A DNA stretch of 64,000 nt from Calvatia gigantea (GCA_025093985.1 JACAAK010000008.1:1302001-1366000), one strand, 5' to 3'. Counted from the first letter of the stretch, positions 36,652 to 51,377 are shown. The notes: generated by a model not told the origin, from the sequence alone. A program made the numbers and translations.

Positions 36652-36658
36652 AAAAAAA
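36652..36658 (-). terminator. RNA polymerase III T-tract of the tRNA gene
   Basis: Seven consecutive T residues on the minus strand begin two bases after the tRNA discriminator position, the normal Pol III stop. The MPP6 start codon lies only about 50 bases further on. Confidence 0.85.
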
Positions 36659-36660
36659 GC

Positions 36661-36754
36661 AACCACTGACGGGGATCGAACCCGCAACCTTTGCCTCGCG
36701 TAGCTGAAACCAGCTCCGTAGGAAAGCAACGCACTACCATTGTGCTACAGTGGC
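36661..36754 (-). tRNA. tRNA-Arg(CCT) with a 22-nt intron
   Basis: The acceptor stem GCCACTG pairs with CAGTGGT (one G-U pair). The D arm is GCAC-AATGGTA-GTGC, the anticodon stem TTGCT/GGCAA (one G-U pair), the variable loop AGGTT, and the T arm GCGGG-TTCGATC-CCCGT. The anticodon loop reads TTCCTA then A after removal of an intron at 36718-36697, which lies after position 37 as is usual for nuclear tRNA introns. The anticodon CCT decodes AGG (arginine). No CCA is encoded, as expected for a eukaryote. Identity rests on the loop assignment; the fold is clear. Confidence 0.85.
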
Positions 36755-37434
36755 TCTGAAAGTCGCTCATGTGGGTGGTTATTTTTATGTCATTCTCTTC
36801 GTTGGGCGGACTCAACCTTACGGTTGAGGCGATTTTTTATAGTTTTTGGTAGATCATGGTTCTCCTCCCATTTCTAAGGCCATGTCAATCTCAAGTATAC
36901 GAAAGTGACGAGCCTCGTGAGCTTGGTCTACTTGTTAACCTTGCGGACGGTGAGTCACAGACGCAGGTGGCAAAACATATAGACTCAAGATGCTGCGGTG
37001 GAAGTTGCGCTGTTAAGTTTTTGCGACTGGAGGTCGGGACATATCGGGAGCGCGAGCAAAATGGGTTGTTGATATCTTCGTCTGCGATAGATCAGGCCTC
37101 AAGCTTCAAGATTAATGATCCATATTACCATGCGTATGATTGTGCTCCTCCCCTTGAACCCTGGAAAGTTGGCAGGCTTTTGGCCGTTAGGTTGAGTATG
37201 TAATTGTGTTGGCATATCTTCCGACCAAACGACTAAACATCCGGACATAAATGTCCAATTGACCGGATTGAGGGTGTGGAAGAATGTTGATTTCTTCCAC
37301 TGGGCTTGGGGGCGGGGATGGGGCAACGAAAGCACCCTTCAGAAGCTTCCTCAATTCTCTGGGCAAGGGCGTGTACGTAAGACCACCGCCAGCCAGAGTG
37401 ACCGCCGCCGCCGCAATGGTGCAGGTAAAATGCC
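36755..37434. other. Stretch between tRNA and the POP8-like gene, open in both directions
   Basis: On the plus strand an ATG frame of 115 codons runs 36856-37203 (starts MVLLPFLRPCQSQVYESDE). On the minus strand a frame with good-looking codons and no ATG runs from the POP8 end to about 37193 (LRKLLKGAFVAPSPPPSP, LDIYVRMFSRLVGRYAN). The latter could be a further exon of the POP8-like gene. Neither has a recognisable domain. Confidence 0.3.
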
Positions 37435-37777
37435 TTATATGATAGATACGACTAGCAGCGAGGGCAGGAACGAGGTTTCTTTAACAAGGGAGAATTGTCG
37501 GTTTCCGCTCCAGGTCACCAGACTAGCCAGTACTTTTGAAGCATCACTGATAGGGACTATTAAAAACATTCTTAGCCACGCACATACTCGGTTATACGTA
37601 CTCTGGTCGCACCCGAAGGATGCATTCAGCGCCGTCCTCGGCGAGTGAAAGGATATCAAGATATGTGCCTTCTGCTAAGAGGCCAAACGTCTGGGAGAGA
37701 GCGTTCGCTATGGCTTTGCGTAGTGTGAGTGTATCGGGGGACGGAGGAGATATATTGAGGTGGATGTAGTGATACAT
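37435..37777 (-). CDS. POP8: RNase P/MRP subunit of the Rpp14/POP8 type
   Basis: This small protein would be part of RNase P and RNase MRP, which trim tRNA 5' leaders and process pre-rRNA in the nucleus. Exon 1 starts at 37777 (MYHYIHLNISPPSPDTLTLR) and carries IANALSQTFGLLAEGTYLDI and ECILRVRP, the usual strand-helix-strand core. A 55-nt intron (GTACGT to TCAG) joins in frame to DDASKVLASLVTW and ETSFLPSLLV, which matches how these proteins end. The stop is at 37435. At about 100 residues it has the normal length. Assignment to Rpp14/POP8 rather than another POP5-fold subunit is by pattern memory. The 3' end could be extended by a further intron. Confidence 0.72.
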
Positions 37778-38013
37778 GCTTAAATGTTAATCGTGAAAAG
37801 CTCTGATGGGCCAACATAAAAGCAATTGATTACATAATATATTTGCGTCACTTAATGATCTCCCTGCCGCATGGTTGTGGTTGGTCTCCTCTTCTCTCTC
37901 CTCGTCTGGTCGGATTCTGGTCTCTTTTTTGGGTCTATTCCTGTCTGATTTTTGCTTTACGAACGTTTCTACCTCGTCTTTGACTAGGGTGCCCGCGCCC
38001 GAACTACGAATTC

Positions 38014-41010
38014 ATGCCTGCCCAAACTTCAACCACAATACACTCACAGCGATTGCAAAAGTTTCGAAAGCCGACGGGGCGGCGACGAGACACGACGAGC
38101 ACAATCTCTACGACCACTCACCTTGGTGACGCGGGCCCCCAGATGTCTGAACACCAGTGCTGCGGAGTCGTGGAGGAGGCAGCGTTCCAGGCGCGGGAGA
38201 AGAGAGCGAACAGGACGAAGCCACAACCTTGGATTGCCCGAAAACTCATGATTTTCATTTGCCTTGGGATCATGGCCTATTCTGGCTACGTCTATATTGG
38301 AAGATTTTGCATAAGTGCAATCAAGCGGACTCCGGAATCTGTCACAGGGAGACCAACTGGGAGTGAGTTATCTTGTTCCTTGTTCAACGTATGCACTAAC
38401 GAACCTACTATTCTTTAATTTTAGTCGTATTACTAGTCATATTCTGTATCCTATATCTTTGGATGATATGGGCCTACATAAAGGTATTCCTTAGTGTCCT
38501 ATTAAAGACACTGTAGTTAACGGTGCTCAAGGTGGTATTGACTCCACCAGGTTTTGCCCGAGACGTACGTTCCAAAAGTATGTTATGAACGTCGTGAACG
38601 TGTGGCTGATTTCACGTTAGTTTATACCCCAAACTCCCCAACCAATGATGGAAGCACCTGAAATTCAGCGTCGAGATATTGACTTAGAGCAAACACTAGC
38701 ACATTGTGAGCAAGGCTTTGACAAGCTGGAGTTCGACCCTACGCGAACGCATCGCTATAATAAACCTTCATACTCTTCAACTTCGAGTCACCCGAACCGA
38801 CCATTCCCGCGTGACCCAATCGCTGGACCGTCATATGAGGACATTGTACTTCGAACATCTTCGCACGGTCGCAGTAGGAGCTTGGAAAGAGCTGGTCAGA
38901 CAGGAGAGGGCATAGACACGGGAGAGGCGACTGGGGTTCCCGTGAGTGAAGATGGAGGAGTCGGACAAGGAAGGTTAAGAACTCCGTTCGATCCCCCATT
39001 TTCCACCTTCTTACCTGAACAACCACCACCTCGACAAGAGATGACTTACGAAGAGGAGGGACAAGGTGCACGTACTACCAGGTCGAGCTATCGCAATGAA
39101 ATTGAATCAAGCGTTGAAACGGGGACCCGTGATGCTCGGGCGGCGCAGTCAACAAAAAGGACGCCCTCAAAATCTTGTTATGGTCGGTCACCGTGGAGGC
39201 TTTTCCCAGGAGTTATGTGTTGTAGGGAATTGGACTCCGGCCACCACAAGAACGAGGAGTTACGTGTCCGCAGGAGACCTTCGACCACACCCATCTTGCA
39301 TCCCGCACACAGATACTGTCACCGAGATGGGCTCGTGAAGCCCTACAGGGCACATCATTGCCGTAGTTGCGGTACTGTGAGCTACTTACTTTTTTATATC
39401 AACCTCGATAATGACCGATGGCAAACAGTGCGTCTTAAAATTTGATCACCATTGCCCTTGTATGTTGTTCTTGTGTCCCTATTCTATATTACCTTTTCTT
39501 ATATTTTCTTTGCTTAGGGATAGGACAATGTGTTGGCGCTAGGAACCACAAAGTATGTCTGCACATTCCTTCACCCTGCTCTTCACTGATCGTGGCGAAC
39601 CTAGTTTTTTCTGAATTTCTGTCAGGCAGCAAGCATTTTCACGCTTTATGTACTCGGCACCCTGATTGGCTTTAACGTGCCATCCTGGGCTTCCCCATCC
39701 TCCCTTACGCCACTGGATCCGCAGATTGTTGTTGTCAGCGCACTGTACGTATGTTGCATCTCCTCGAGAGTAATTGGATTGATTTTACTGTTTTACAGAG
39801 CCGCCCTTTTTGCGTTATTCACGAATGTGCTCGCATTCTCCCATATATTACTGATTTTGAAGGGGCAAACAACAGTTGAGAGCATGATCATACATAACAT
39901 CAAAGAGCGCGAATCAGCGGCGTTAACGAGAGAGTACGGACTATTTGCGTGGCGGTGAGTGGTGTGTCAGTATTTGGAATGATTGTTCTTCTAAATCGGT
40001 CATATACGTAGTGCCATCCGGGAGGCCAGACGGCGGTGGAATGAAGAGTGGGGTGATCTAGACACTGAAGGCAACATGTGGTGGGCTGGGAGCAGGAAAC
40101 AGGGATGGAGAGACGTAATGGGCACTAATCTTTTGGGATGGATATGTGAGTCAGTTCTTGGTTATCGGTTGTGTCACGCTTGCCTCCTTGGGCTCTATAT
40201 TTATCATGGCCACTGGGTTCCGGGTTCCTGTTACCCTTACCCGATCGGTGATCATTCACCAGATTGTTTTCTGTTCCCGTTCGCGGTTGCGTCCATATGG
40301 ACGGTTGGAGTGAGGAACTGTGGCTGACATTTCATTGGAGTTGTAAAAGCTAATGATGTCGGCTTCACATGTTCCCTTTCCCGAGCCTCTGTCTTCCGTT
40401 CCGCTCTCCCCTCGGCATTACATCATGTGCGGCCACCCGATTCGCCCAGAGAGTCTCCCTCCGTCGGTTAGATGGAACAGGCAGCTTCCATGTGGCCAAG
40501 ACGAGACATGCTCGCTGTCCGTGGACCATTGGAAGGTTGACGTGGGTGGATCGGTGGCGTCCATCTTTCATATGCAAAATTGTCTTCTGCTGCTGGCATC
40601 CGCCTTCTTTTGGGGTGGGAACCCTCCATCTCCAACAGATTTGGGCATAGGGTTTCTGATCTCTGTTTCTGTTCTCCTTCAATTCACCTCCTTGGAGGAA
40701 AAGGGGCGGCCTCGTTTTTGGCCGAGGTAGGCATTCAGGACAAAACTGTTGCCACCTCCTACTTTTCGGCACGAGCGATATAGACTTCAATCTCACCCAT
40801 ACGTAACGATAAGCAGGAACGGATTTCCTCTTATCTCTTCTTTTGTTATGGGCCCTACATCCGTGACGCAGCATACTGATATTGATGTCTTCCCAAACAG
40901 TGCCAATTGGTCGGAGTCTGAGTGATGGATTGTCCTACCCAGTGAATCCTCGGTTCGATGAGAATGGAAGACTACGAAGACGGGCGGAGTGGCCAGCCGA
41001 GCTGCGATAA
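38014..41010 (+). CDS. DHHC palmitoyltransferase
   Basis: This is a membrane S-acyltransferase that attaches palmitate to cysteines of target proteins. The ATG at 38014 starts MPAQTSTTIHSQ, followed by a cytosolic arm. TM1 includes KLMIFICLGIMAYSGYVYIG and TM2 VLLVIFCILYLWMIWAYIK, with LTPPGF in place of the usual DPG. A roughly 180-residue polar insert (38650-39300) precedes the zinc-binding CRD: YRAHHCRSCGT, then after an intron CVLKFDHHCPW, then IGQCVGARNHK. The catalytic DHHC is intact. TM3 (YVLGTLIGFNVPSW) and TM4 (LFTNVLAFSHILLIL) follow, then the TTxE motif as TTVE. The end (PVNPRFDENGRLRRRAEWP) comes after an unusually long intron at 40146-40900. The target cannot be inferred. Confidence 0.9.
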
Positions 41011-41371
41011 CCCATGTTGTAACATGTTAGGACAGTTTTACCGATGCCATTACTATGTTTTTTAGACAGTGATGGATACCATCCGGAATGGGAGCCAGGA
41101 TAGCTTATTGATCATGTATTGTGTAAGAGATCTGGTTGAGTGTGGCGGGTTCCATTGTGGGAGGAAAGTGTAGATAGTGGTCCCGGAGCATGTGACCCGG
41201 AGCAAAGCAAGGGTGGGCACGAAAGAAGACAGAGCCGACGAGGGCGGGCGGAGCTCGCGTACACGAGCCGTCTTTAAAAGGTGCCCCGGCGAATGACAAG
41301 TCACTCCTCCATTTTCCACACTTCTTCATCTTAACCACAAATCACAACCATCGCCACCCTGACTTGCCATC
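41011..41371. promoter_or_regulatory. Upstream region of the ornithine aminotransferase gene
   Basis: About 360 bases hold the palmitoyltransferase 3' UTR and the OAT promoter. A CT/CA-rich leader precedes the ATG. No specific operator is recognised. Confidence 0.35.
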
Positions 41372-43795
<2,424 letters not shown>

Positions 43796-44871
43796 ATAAT
43801 TCCTGTCTCTCGACTCCGCTTCGGACCTGGCTAGATGTTCCCATCTATAGCTGTCCTGTATTTTTATATTGTTGCTTCATCTCGCCCGTTTTTTCCCTAC
43901 ATATATTTTTACAAGTTGTTAGCAGCTCTCTCTCGTCTGTTCTGGGTTTCAAGGCATGCGGATATGGACCTGCTAGTCCTATACTTCAGCTAATTGTACC
44001 TTCACCCAGGATATCCCTTATGTCACTGTTCACATCATTGCACCTCATTTTCTACCGCCAACATAGTGTTGTCTGGTTGCGAATACTAATTGGTGACGTA
44101 TGTAGGACACCTCGTAAGGCTAATCATTATGGATGATAAAACGATCAACCGAAATAAATGTCCCCTTTCATTGAGAATTGCTCTTCCCCTACATTAGCAA
44201 CTCGAGATTCGGTGGTAGATTCGAGCCTCGAGTGAATAATAGGGGACCCGGAAATGTAACACAACGTTTGTCCTCATGGAGCACAACAAAAGCGGAAGAG
44301 GGCTCTTATTAAATAATCGCCAAGTATTGATACTTAAAGGATGGGAAGATAAGGAGAACCACGAGACGAACCTCCCACTCGACAGATGCACGGAGCGGTA
44401 AGTGGGAGCGAGGTATCGGGAGGCGGCGGCATCTTTTTTCGCTAACAGGTGTACTTAGTATTTAGGGCTGGCGCTGAGGAAGGTGCCGTGACCTGAAACA
44501 TATCGTGCTGATCACGTTAGCTTCGCTGAATTCCGCTCCAAGCATGAGAAGATTTTAAGGAGAAAATAATACCATCCTCCGTATCAACAAGTAATAAGTA
44601 CGCGGAGGCAGATCCCATCGCTCGAGGTCATCCAGGATAGAGCGAAAGGAGAGTGTCGGACCCAGCTATTTGTGTGTATTTGCAGTAATGACCCGATAGG
44701 CAGCCGGATTGCGGACGTGTTTTCTAGAAAGAACAGGGACGTGTTAATAGGGCAACCCTGTAGCCGCCTTGATTGTATGGTCACGTCCCTATAACTCAGG
44801 CTTCTGAAGTCCTGCTTTGATTTTCATTCTTACTTTCCTCGTTCAACCGAGAGCAGCGTTGTTGGCCTACC
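43796..44871. other. Intergenic, about 1.1 kb
   Basis: This includes the OAT 3' UTR and the CHO2 promoter. Only short frames are present on both strands. The last 60 bases before the CHO2 start are pyrimidine-rich, as expected for a fungal transcription start region. Confidence 0.35.
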
Positions 44872-47800
44872 ATGAGTGCCATGGACTCACAACCCCCGTC
44901 GTCTCCGCGTCAGCGCAAGGGAAGTGCAATAAAGATTGCCCCCCTGACGAAGAAAGTTAATGCAACCAATATTGCTGCCCCCAAAGAGAACGGATCTCGT
45001 GAAGCAGAAATACCCGACCGACAGGAAGAAATTGTCTGGGGTAAGACACCGTGCGGCGAAGGTACGCATGCTACATCACCTCAGAAACTTTAGGAAATTT
45101 GACGGAAATATTTCGTACCATTGGTAGTTTTCCGTGTGCCCACGACGCATGACGTGTTGACGACGCTCTTCCACCCAGGATACCCAAAAAGTCATCTTGA
45201 CATACTTAACCTGGGTTTGCTTGGTTTACAGCTCGTACTGTATTTCTCCTTGTCAAAAAAAGCCGCACAAATATTCTTCTTCTTGTATTTTGCATTCTGG
45301 CGGACTGCATATGATGCCGGTTTGGGCTGGGTTTTAACGAAGCAGAGCAAGAAGAAGTGGATTGTAAGGGAGGTCCAACGGCTTGGTTGGCTGGACGAGA
45401 AGAAACGCCCTGAGGCTAGAAACTGGATTAAGAGACAGTTAGCCGGGAAGATGGGGAGAGACTATTCCTTTGATGTGAGAAGCACTTCTCTGCACTTATA
45501 TTTAATCTTCGTGTGATCCCTGGCATTGACACTTACTTCCTTATTCAACCCTTGCAGGATCTTCCGTTGGAATACAATACCTGGCTTCTCTTCCGTCAAG
45601 CCGTCGATGTTATTTTGGTCAAGTAAGTACACATTGGCGCCGCCGAAATCATTTCCTGATGCAAATCCCTCCAGTGACTTCTTGTCCTATTGTATGTTCG
45701 CGTTTTCGTGCTTCCGTGTTCCTCAGGACCTCTCAGTCACTGTCCATATCATGAGGTACCGTTTTTTGCTCTTTAAGGCTTTAAGAGACTGACCCCGGGT
45801 GATATCCCCTAGGTGGTTGGGTGGCATGGCTCTTATTGGCTTTAACCTTTGGGTAAAAACCGAAGCCCATAATGTCGTCAAGGACTACGGTTGGTATTGG
45901 GGAGATGTTTTTTTCCAAAGGGGAAATTTGGTTTTTGACGGAGTTTTCGAGCTCGCTCCTCACCCCATGTACTCTGTTGGTCAGTCGCCGTTCTTCGTGG
46001 ACTCTTCCTGGAATAATTCTGTTCGTTTATAGGTTACGCCGGATATTATGGTCTCTCCCTTATTTCCGGCAGCTACCCCGTTCTCTTCGTGAGTCTTGCT
46101 GCTCATGCTGCCCAATTCGCTTTCCTCGTGTTGTTTGAAAATCCCCGTAAGTTGTGTTTCATCGTTTATTTCGTATTCTTCTCCATTAATTACTCATCTC
46201 CCTCTCATCTCTGTGTCCAAATGCGAAATAGACATTGAACGCTATTATGGAAAACCCAAAACCATTGCAAAACGTACTCTGGTCAGCGCTTCATCCGCTA
46301 GCACAAACGGAAGCACACCTACTTTGGATGATCCCAACCCTAAAAATAGCCATCTCATTGCCGTAGCTGAGACGGAGACCGAATTAGGGACTGAGACTGA
46401 GACTGAAGATGGCTGCAATCATGCTAATGCTGCGGGGGTAAAGAGGGAGCCCAGGAAGGAAACGTTTAAACACCGGTCCACAATCTCGTACTCAAGTTCC
46501 AACGGTGGTCATAGAAAGAAGGCGATCTCGCAACACGACTTACTAAATAAGTATTTCCGGAGGGACGCCGTCGTATTCAAAAACCTGGACCTTCTTCGGT
46601 TAGTCGCATTCTTCTGGAGAATACTGGTCGCACGGATCCTGACCTTGGTCTGTAGCGCAAATGACTTGATGCTCGTCCTTATCATGCTCTATGCCTTCGC
46701 GTGGATGCTCACTCCAAGAAACCTGTCAAACAAGGCTGTCCTTACACTCCACTTTATCCACGCGCTCACTTGGTGTATTATCCACTTTTTTGGTTTGGGA
46801 CTACTTCTCCGTGCGCAAAGCAAAACCAAGTTCCTTGTACGGCACTACGTGAAGAACTACCACTATCCGGATGGCGGAAAAGGTGCCATTGTCGAGGCGT
46901 TCACGAACTGGAAGGCAACTTACAATATGAGCATGTGCATGACCTACGGTAACTGGCTTACTGGATCATAGAGTACGATTTGGATCTAACAGCCTATACA
47001 ATCGTAGTGTCTTGCTTTGGTGTCGTTGCGAAGACGTACTTGATTCCGAATGACTGGAGCGTCGGCAACGATCTGCTATGCCACACGCTTGGAGCTGTAA
47101 GTACACAAACCTTCATTACCATAACACAGTTCACGGTGTCTTGTCAGCTCCTTATTGGCCTTCACATCTGGGCCTCTATGGAATCTTACGAGGTTTTGGG
47201 GTTGTTTGGTATGTATACATTGAGTTTCTTTCGTGATCTTTGACGTTAACCATGACGCAGGTTGGTTCTTCGGTGATTTCTTTATGGAGGAGTTTCCGAC
47301 CCATCTTGAATACACCGGCATCTACAGGTGAGCTAAAACGCTCTCCATTCTAACGGAAATGATTTGACAGCTTACTTCTTCAGGTATCTCAACAACCCCG
47401 AAGCAATGGGTGGTGCAGGCCTGGTTTGGTCTGGCTTTAATCAGCGGTAGCAAGCTTGTCTTTTCTCTCGCGGTCATCCGTCACCTAGCCAGCTGGTGGT
47501 TCTTGAGCAATGTCGAAAAGTGAGTGTTACAAACCAGCTAGCTGTCCGTCAAACTCAATGCCATAAATGCAACCCACAGCCCCCACATGCGTAAACTCTA
47601 TGGTCACTCTCTGCGCAAGGATGCTGGTTTCGTCAAGGTCATCAAGAACGTTGCGAACAAGAACGCGCAGATCATTGAGTCGCGTGCGGGAAAACATGCC
47701 CCAGAGCTCAAACGTGTCGCACGGGAGGTTAAGGGAACGTTTGACAAGGTGTTTGAGGAAACTGCGGATGCCGTGGAAGAATTCCTCGCCAAATGTATGT

Positions 47801-48988
47801 GGTTTGATGTTGTTTTCAGGAGCCATACACTTCATCTTGAATTTCAGCACGTCCCAGGATTTCTGAAGTGATGCAAGACACGAAGATCCTCTTACAACAA
47901 TCGAGAGAAAGGCTGGTCATCAGGTCGGTTACGCATGCCACCTAGTGCACCCAAGACTGATTGTCCTGCTCCAGCCGTGTTGCCAACGACCTCTCCTCTT
48001 ACGAGATGGACAAATACCGCGTCTCAGTCTTACCGAGCCCTTCTACAGGTGCATCGTCTTTCTACCTTGGCGAACCGATTACCATCAAATGGCAGGCCCC
48101 CCGCAACCACTCGCGCAAGGACTGGATCGGACTCTACCGGGTAAGATGGGCGCTTGTATCGATGACGCACTGGTGGCCTCACTAATGCTAATCAGGTCGG
48201 CGCAAATAAATCAACCCTTGTGACGAAAGTTTCATCACTGGGCATGTGGCTCCCTGTGCACAATGAAGAATGGGATGGTGATGTACCCCGTGGTTTGGAC
48301 AGACCCCCCAGCCCCCACCGTGACTCAGAAAGTGGCATTGTCACTTTCAAGGGTAACACCTTACCCTGGTTGGTCGGTAAATATGAGGTATGTCCACGAA
48401 GATGAAATGTATATGCCTTGTCCAGGATTTCATTTGGCCGCTTCAGGTCCGTTACCACCACGATGGCAAATACAACGTGATGAGTCTAGACGGACCTATT
48501 GAAATCCACGGTAAGGCGCGAAATTACTTTCTATTCAATTCTTCGCGGCTTCTCCATTTATTGATTGACTATCGGTAGTTGATCGACCTGAACGCCTCGA
48601 TTTCGCAACTGTCCGTCACAATCTCATGCGCATCGTTCCGTTATGCTTAGATTCTGACCCGTCCCTAATCCCGCTTTCCTGCAAAGCATCGACGTCATCC
48701 TCCTCCGGAGTGGGAAGTGGCGGTTCGCCAGCCACCCCTTCCTCCGCCACTGACAACAGCGACGTCAGCAATTCCAACCCTGATGACTCAGAGATGGAGG
48801 ACAGAGATCCCGATGACTTCAACTTTTGGTCGGAACGCCAGGCGAAGCGGATCTGCGTTGCTGTTAAGCAAATATTTGACGTGGAGTATGCACCGGAGGT
48901 TGTAGTTGCAGACGCAAATTTGACGGCTTTGGCGAACCGGATATTGCTTTCCAAGGAGATATTGACAACTTCCGATACGAACAAGTGA
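44872..48988 (+). CDS. CHO2: Phosphatidylethanolamine N-methyltransferase (CHO2)
   Basis: CHO2 makes the first methylation of phosphatidylethanolamine to phosphatidylcholine in the ER membrane with SAM as donor. Two tandem PEMT-type membrane domains are present: LHPMY-like [18 protein letters not shown] near 45960-46070, with [17 protein letters not shown], and a second set with [36 protein letters not shown] and [14 protein letters not shown]. An acidic low-complexity loop ([14 protein letters not shown]) lies between them. The C-terminal third is soluble, with [30 protein letters not shown] and the ending near 48988. The likely 59-nt intron at 46949-47007 restores MTYVSCF. An alternative ATG lies three codons downstream. 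With about 950 residues and many introns it has the usual fungal CHO2 architecture. Confidence 0.95.
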
Positions 48989-50151
48989 GGCGTAGTTGAT
49001 GGGTCCATCGCTATTTCGGACCCGATTACTTGGCGCTGGCTTGTTTTTTTAATCATAGGAGCAGTGGTGGAATGGAATCTCGTTACTTCGCATTTTGCTG
49101 CCGTTACCACGCTGTAATGATGATACTATCTTCGCAACTCCGTTTTCTTGAAAAGATGCTTATTTGTTTATCCCGTAATTTGATAGAATTATATTGTCTG
49201 ATCCCCTTAGCCCCCCGCTTACCAACCTAAGTCATCGTGCACTGGCACTGTGTCACACCCAACTAATATCTTTGATACCTTACAGGCCTAAAGGTGAACG
49301 TTTGGAATTTGAGGTCGTGAGTCAATCTTGGATCGGGTTCAAGCAAATGTAGCTCAAACGTCTGAATCCAATGCTGTTTCTAATTGTGTTTCGAAGTCTA
49401 CGATGAAACGATCTACTGAATCCCTCTGTGTCCGAGGCAAACAACAATGGGACGTCTGGCAAAGTAGCATGGAAGGAAGGGCCGTTCCTGTGGCACTTGT
49501 ATGATGTATGCTAGGTTCAAATATCAGTCTCCTGCAGCGTCCCAACCGTAACTGCCCTGCGTAATAGATTGGAATGGAATGTTGACACGCGGAAAACGGT
49601 ATAGGCTCTGAGCCAAGGACTCGGAGTCGACACCAACAGGCGTCAAGATGAAAGAAGCATGAATGGCAGCACAAACTACAAAATTTTGTACTCTCCCCGT
49701 CAAATAGTTTGCATCAGTTCGGGGGTTGCCGTAAGTGTTTGCATTTGATTGATCCCTCTGGCTCCATGCTAATTAGTCTATAAACATTTCGTGCGAATAG
49801 GAGTGTTTTTACGAACGTTCACGTCCTGTATACTGCCAACGGGTTTATGTTATTTTTGAACGTGTTTTTGGGGAACTTTCGGATCCTGAACAAGCAAACG
49901 ATTGAGGTATTATGATGGCTGGTCTTTGGAAGTTAAGCATCATTCAGCCGTTAACCTCATGTAGCTTCCCTCCGCCGCCGCACAATCTTACCGGTACAAA
50001 TTTGACTCCGGTGAATTATTATGTCGCTTAGCATTTAGGATGGGTGATGTAGCGCTTCCGGTAACCCAGGAATACTAAGTAAGAGCCGCTGGTACTGGCA
50101 CCGAATATGATCTTACCAAGTAAGTTTTACCATCCGACCCGGAGAATCTCT
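48989..50151. other. Convergent intergenic stretch
   Basis: This lies between the ends of CHO2 (+) and ALKBH6 (-). A 106-codon minus frame at 49354-49674 shows no domain or splice support and is probably chance. Nothing else is seen. Confidence 0.35.
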
Positions 50152-51377
50152 TCAGGTCAATCTGAAGGACCTCACAGATGAAACATGCTCCACATCCCGG
50201 CAAGTTAGGCTGTATCTCGTGCCTCGCTTGAGAGGGCCACCAGCAGCAATGATCTTTTTCAAATTTTCGTCTCCAAGAAGATCCCAGTTACCGATGACCA
50301 TCCCGCGATCGCAATCTGTCGATCCGCAAGTTTTGCTGGGTTGTGAGACGGTGGAAGTGGTGGGGGGGTGTATGTGGTCTTCCTCGACAGGATCAATGCT
50401 GTCTCCGGCATAAAATATCAGCAACAAAAGTGGGTTTTTAACAAACGATCGGTGCTTACTGACCCGTGCAAATAGGATGTGTACATATCACCTGAGGATA
50501 TTATGAGGCTACGAGGTTCCAGCATAACGGAGAGCACCGGCACTTGATCGATAGTCCTGCCTATACTAGATCGTGCTTCTGGTTGGGTTAGTTTGTATTG
50601 GTAGTAATTGAATACTGCGTGCGCCCCCAACGAGATCGTAGCCACAACAGGAAAGTATCTCGGGCCATCTTCGTGGGGCTGTGTGGGGATCTGTGAGTCA
50701 TGTTATGGGGTTCAGAGAAGGGGTTGTACCATAATTCCCTGACCAGGATGATACTACCAATCTCACTCAGTTTATGTGGTGTCTTTTTCGAACCTAAAAG
50801 CTTCGAACCTCATTAAGAATAACATGATTCGGTTCTTGGTGAGGAGTGTCAGCAAAAACTCCTGTTTTCTTGAGGCGTTGTATGATGTCAGGACTAAAGC
50901 TAATGAGCAATTTGCATTCCACGGAACGATGGATCCTCACTAGGTTGTCACGAATGATGGAAGGCACTGGGGAAGAAGGCCTTTTTTTGTAATTTCGCCG
51001 CCTTCTCAGATAAGGTAAGTATCGCGGAACTTAGGCAACTCATAACCTACCCCATATCTGCAACCTAATAGAGTTTTCAATATATATTTCCTGACGGCGG
51101 TCCCTTGACAATACCTTCTATTCGTCAGTTGCTTCCATTTCTGTTTGGGAGATTCATATATCTGTTCACGGTAAATGTTAAGTAGCGCGGAAGGATGCAG
51201 ATCAAATGATTCTTACTTTTCGCAAGACGTACTGCTCCTCGTCTTCCTATAGTCACAAATGTTATGGTACAGTCAGATGGGAAGAGATAGGGGGCTGCAA
51301 ACCGAAAGGAAATTCGGGATATAAAACGCATTAAATTCACCAATGCGATAAGCTTCGTGGCCGCTGTTGGGAGGCAT
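50152..51377 (-). CDS. ALKBH6: ALKBH6-type 2-oxoglutarate/Fe(II) dioxygenase
   Basis: This is a member of the AlkB family, whose enzymes oxidatively demethylate nucleic acids or proteins; the ALKBH6 branch is poorly understood. Nine small exons, some of only 14, 24 and 30 nt, join in frame from the ATG at 51377 (MPPNSGHEAYRIGEF). In order are FYIPNFLS, EDEEQYVLRK, IYESPKQKWKQLTNRR, LQIWGGEITKKGLLP, PNHVILNEYHPGQGIM, and PHEDGPRYFPVVATISLG with the iron-binding H-x-D at about residues 114-116. Then come LEPRSLIISSGDMYTSYLHG with the distal His near 183, NWDLLGD, and RGTRYSLTCRDV with the 2-oxoglutarate-binding Arg near 245-251. The stop is at 50152. Two donors are weak (GTTCGA, GTTTGC), but the reconstructed protein is continuous with all catalytic residues and about 265 residues long. 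Confidence 0.9.
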
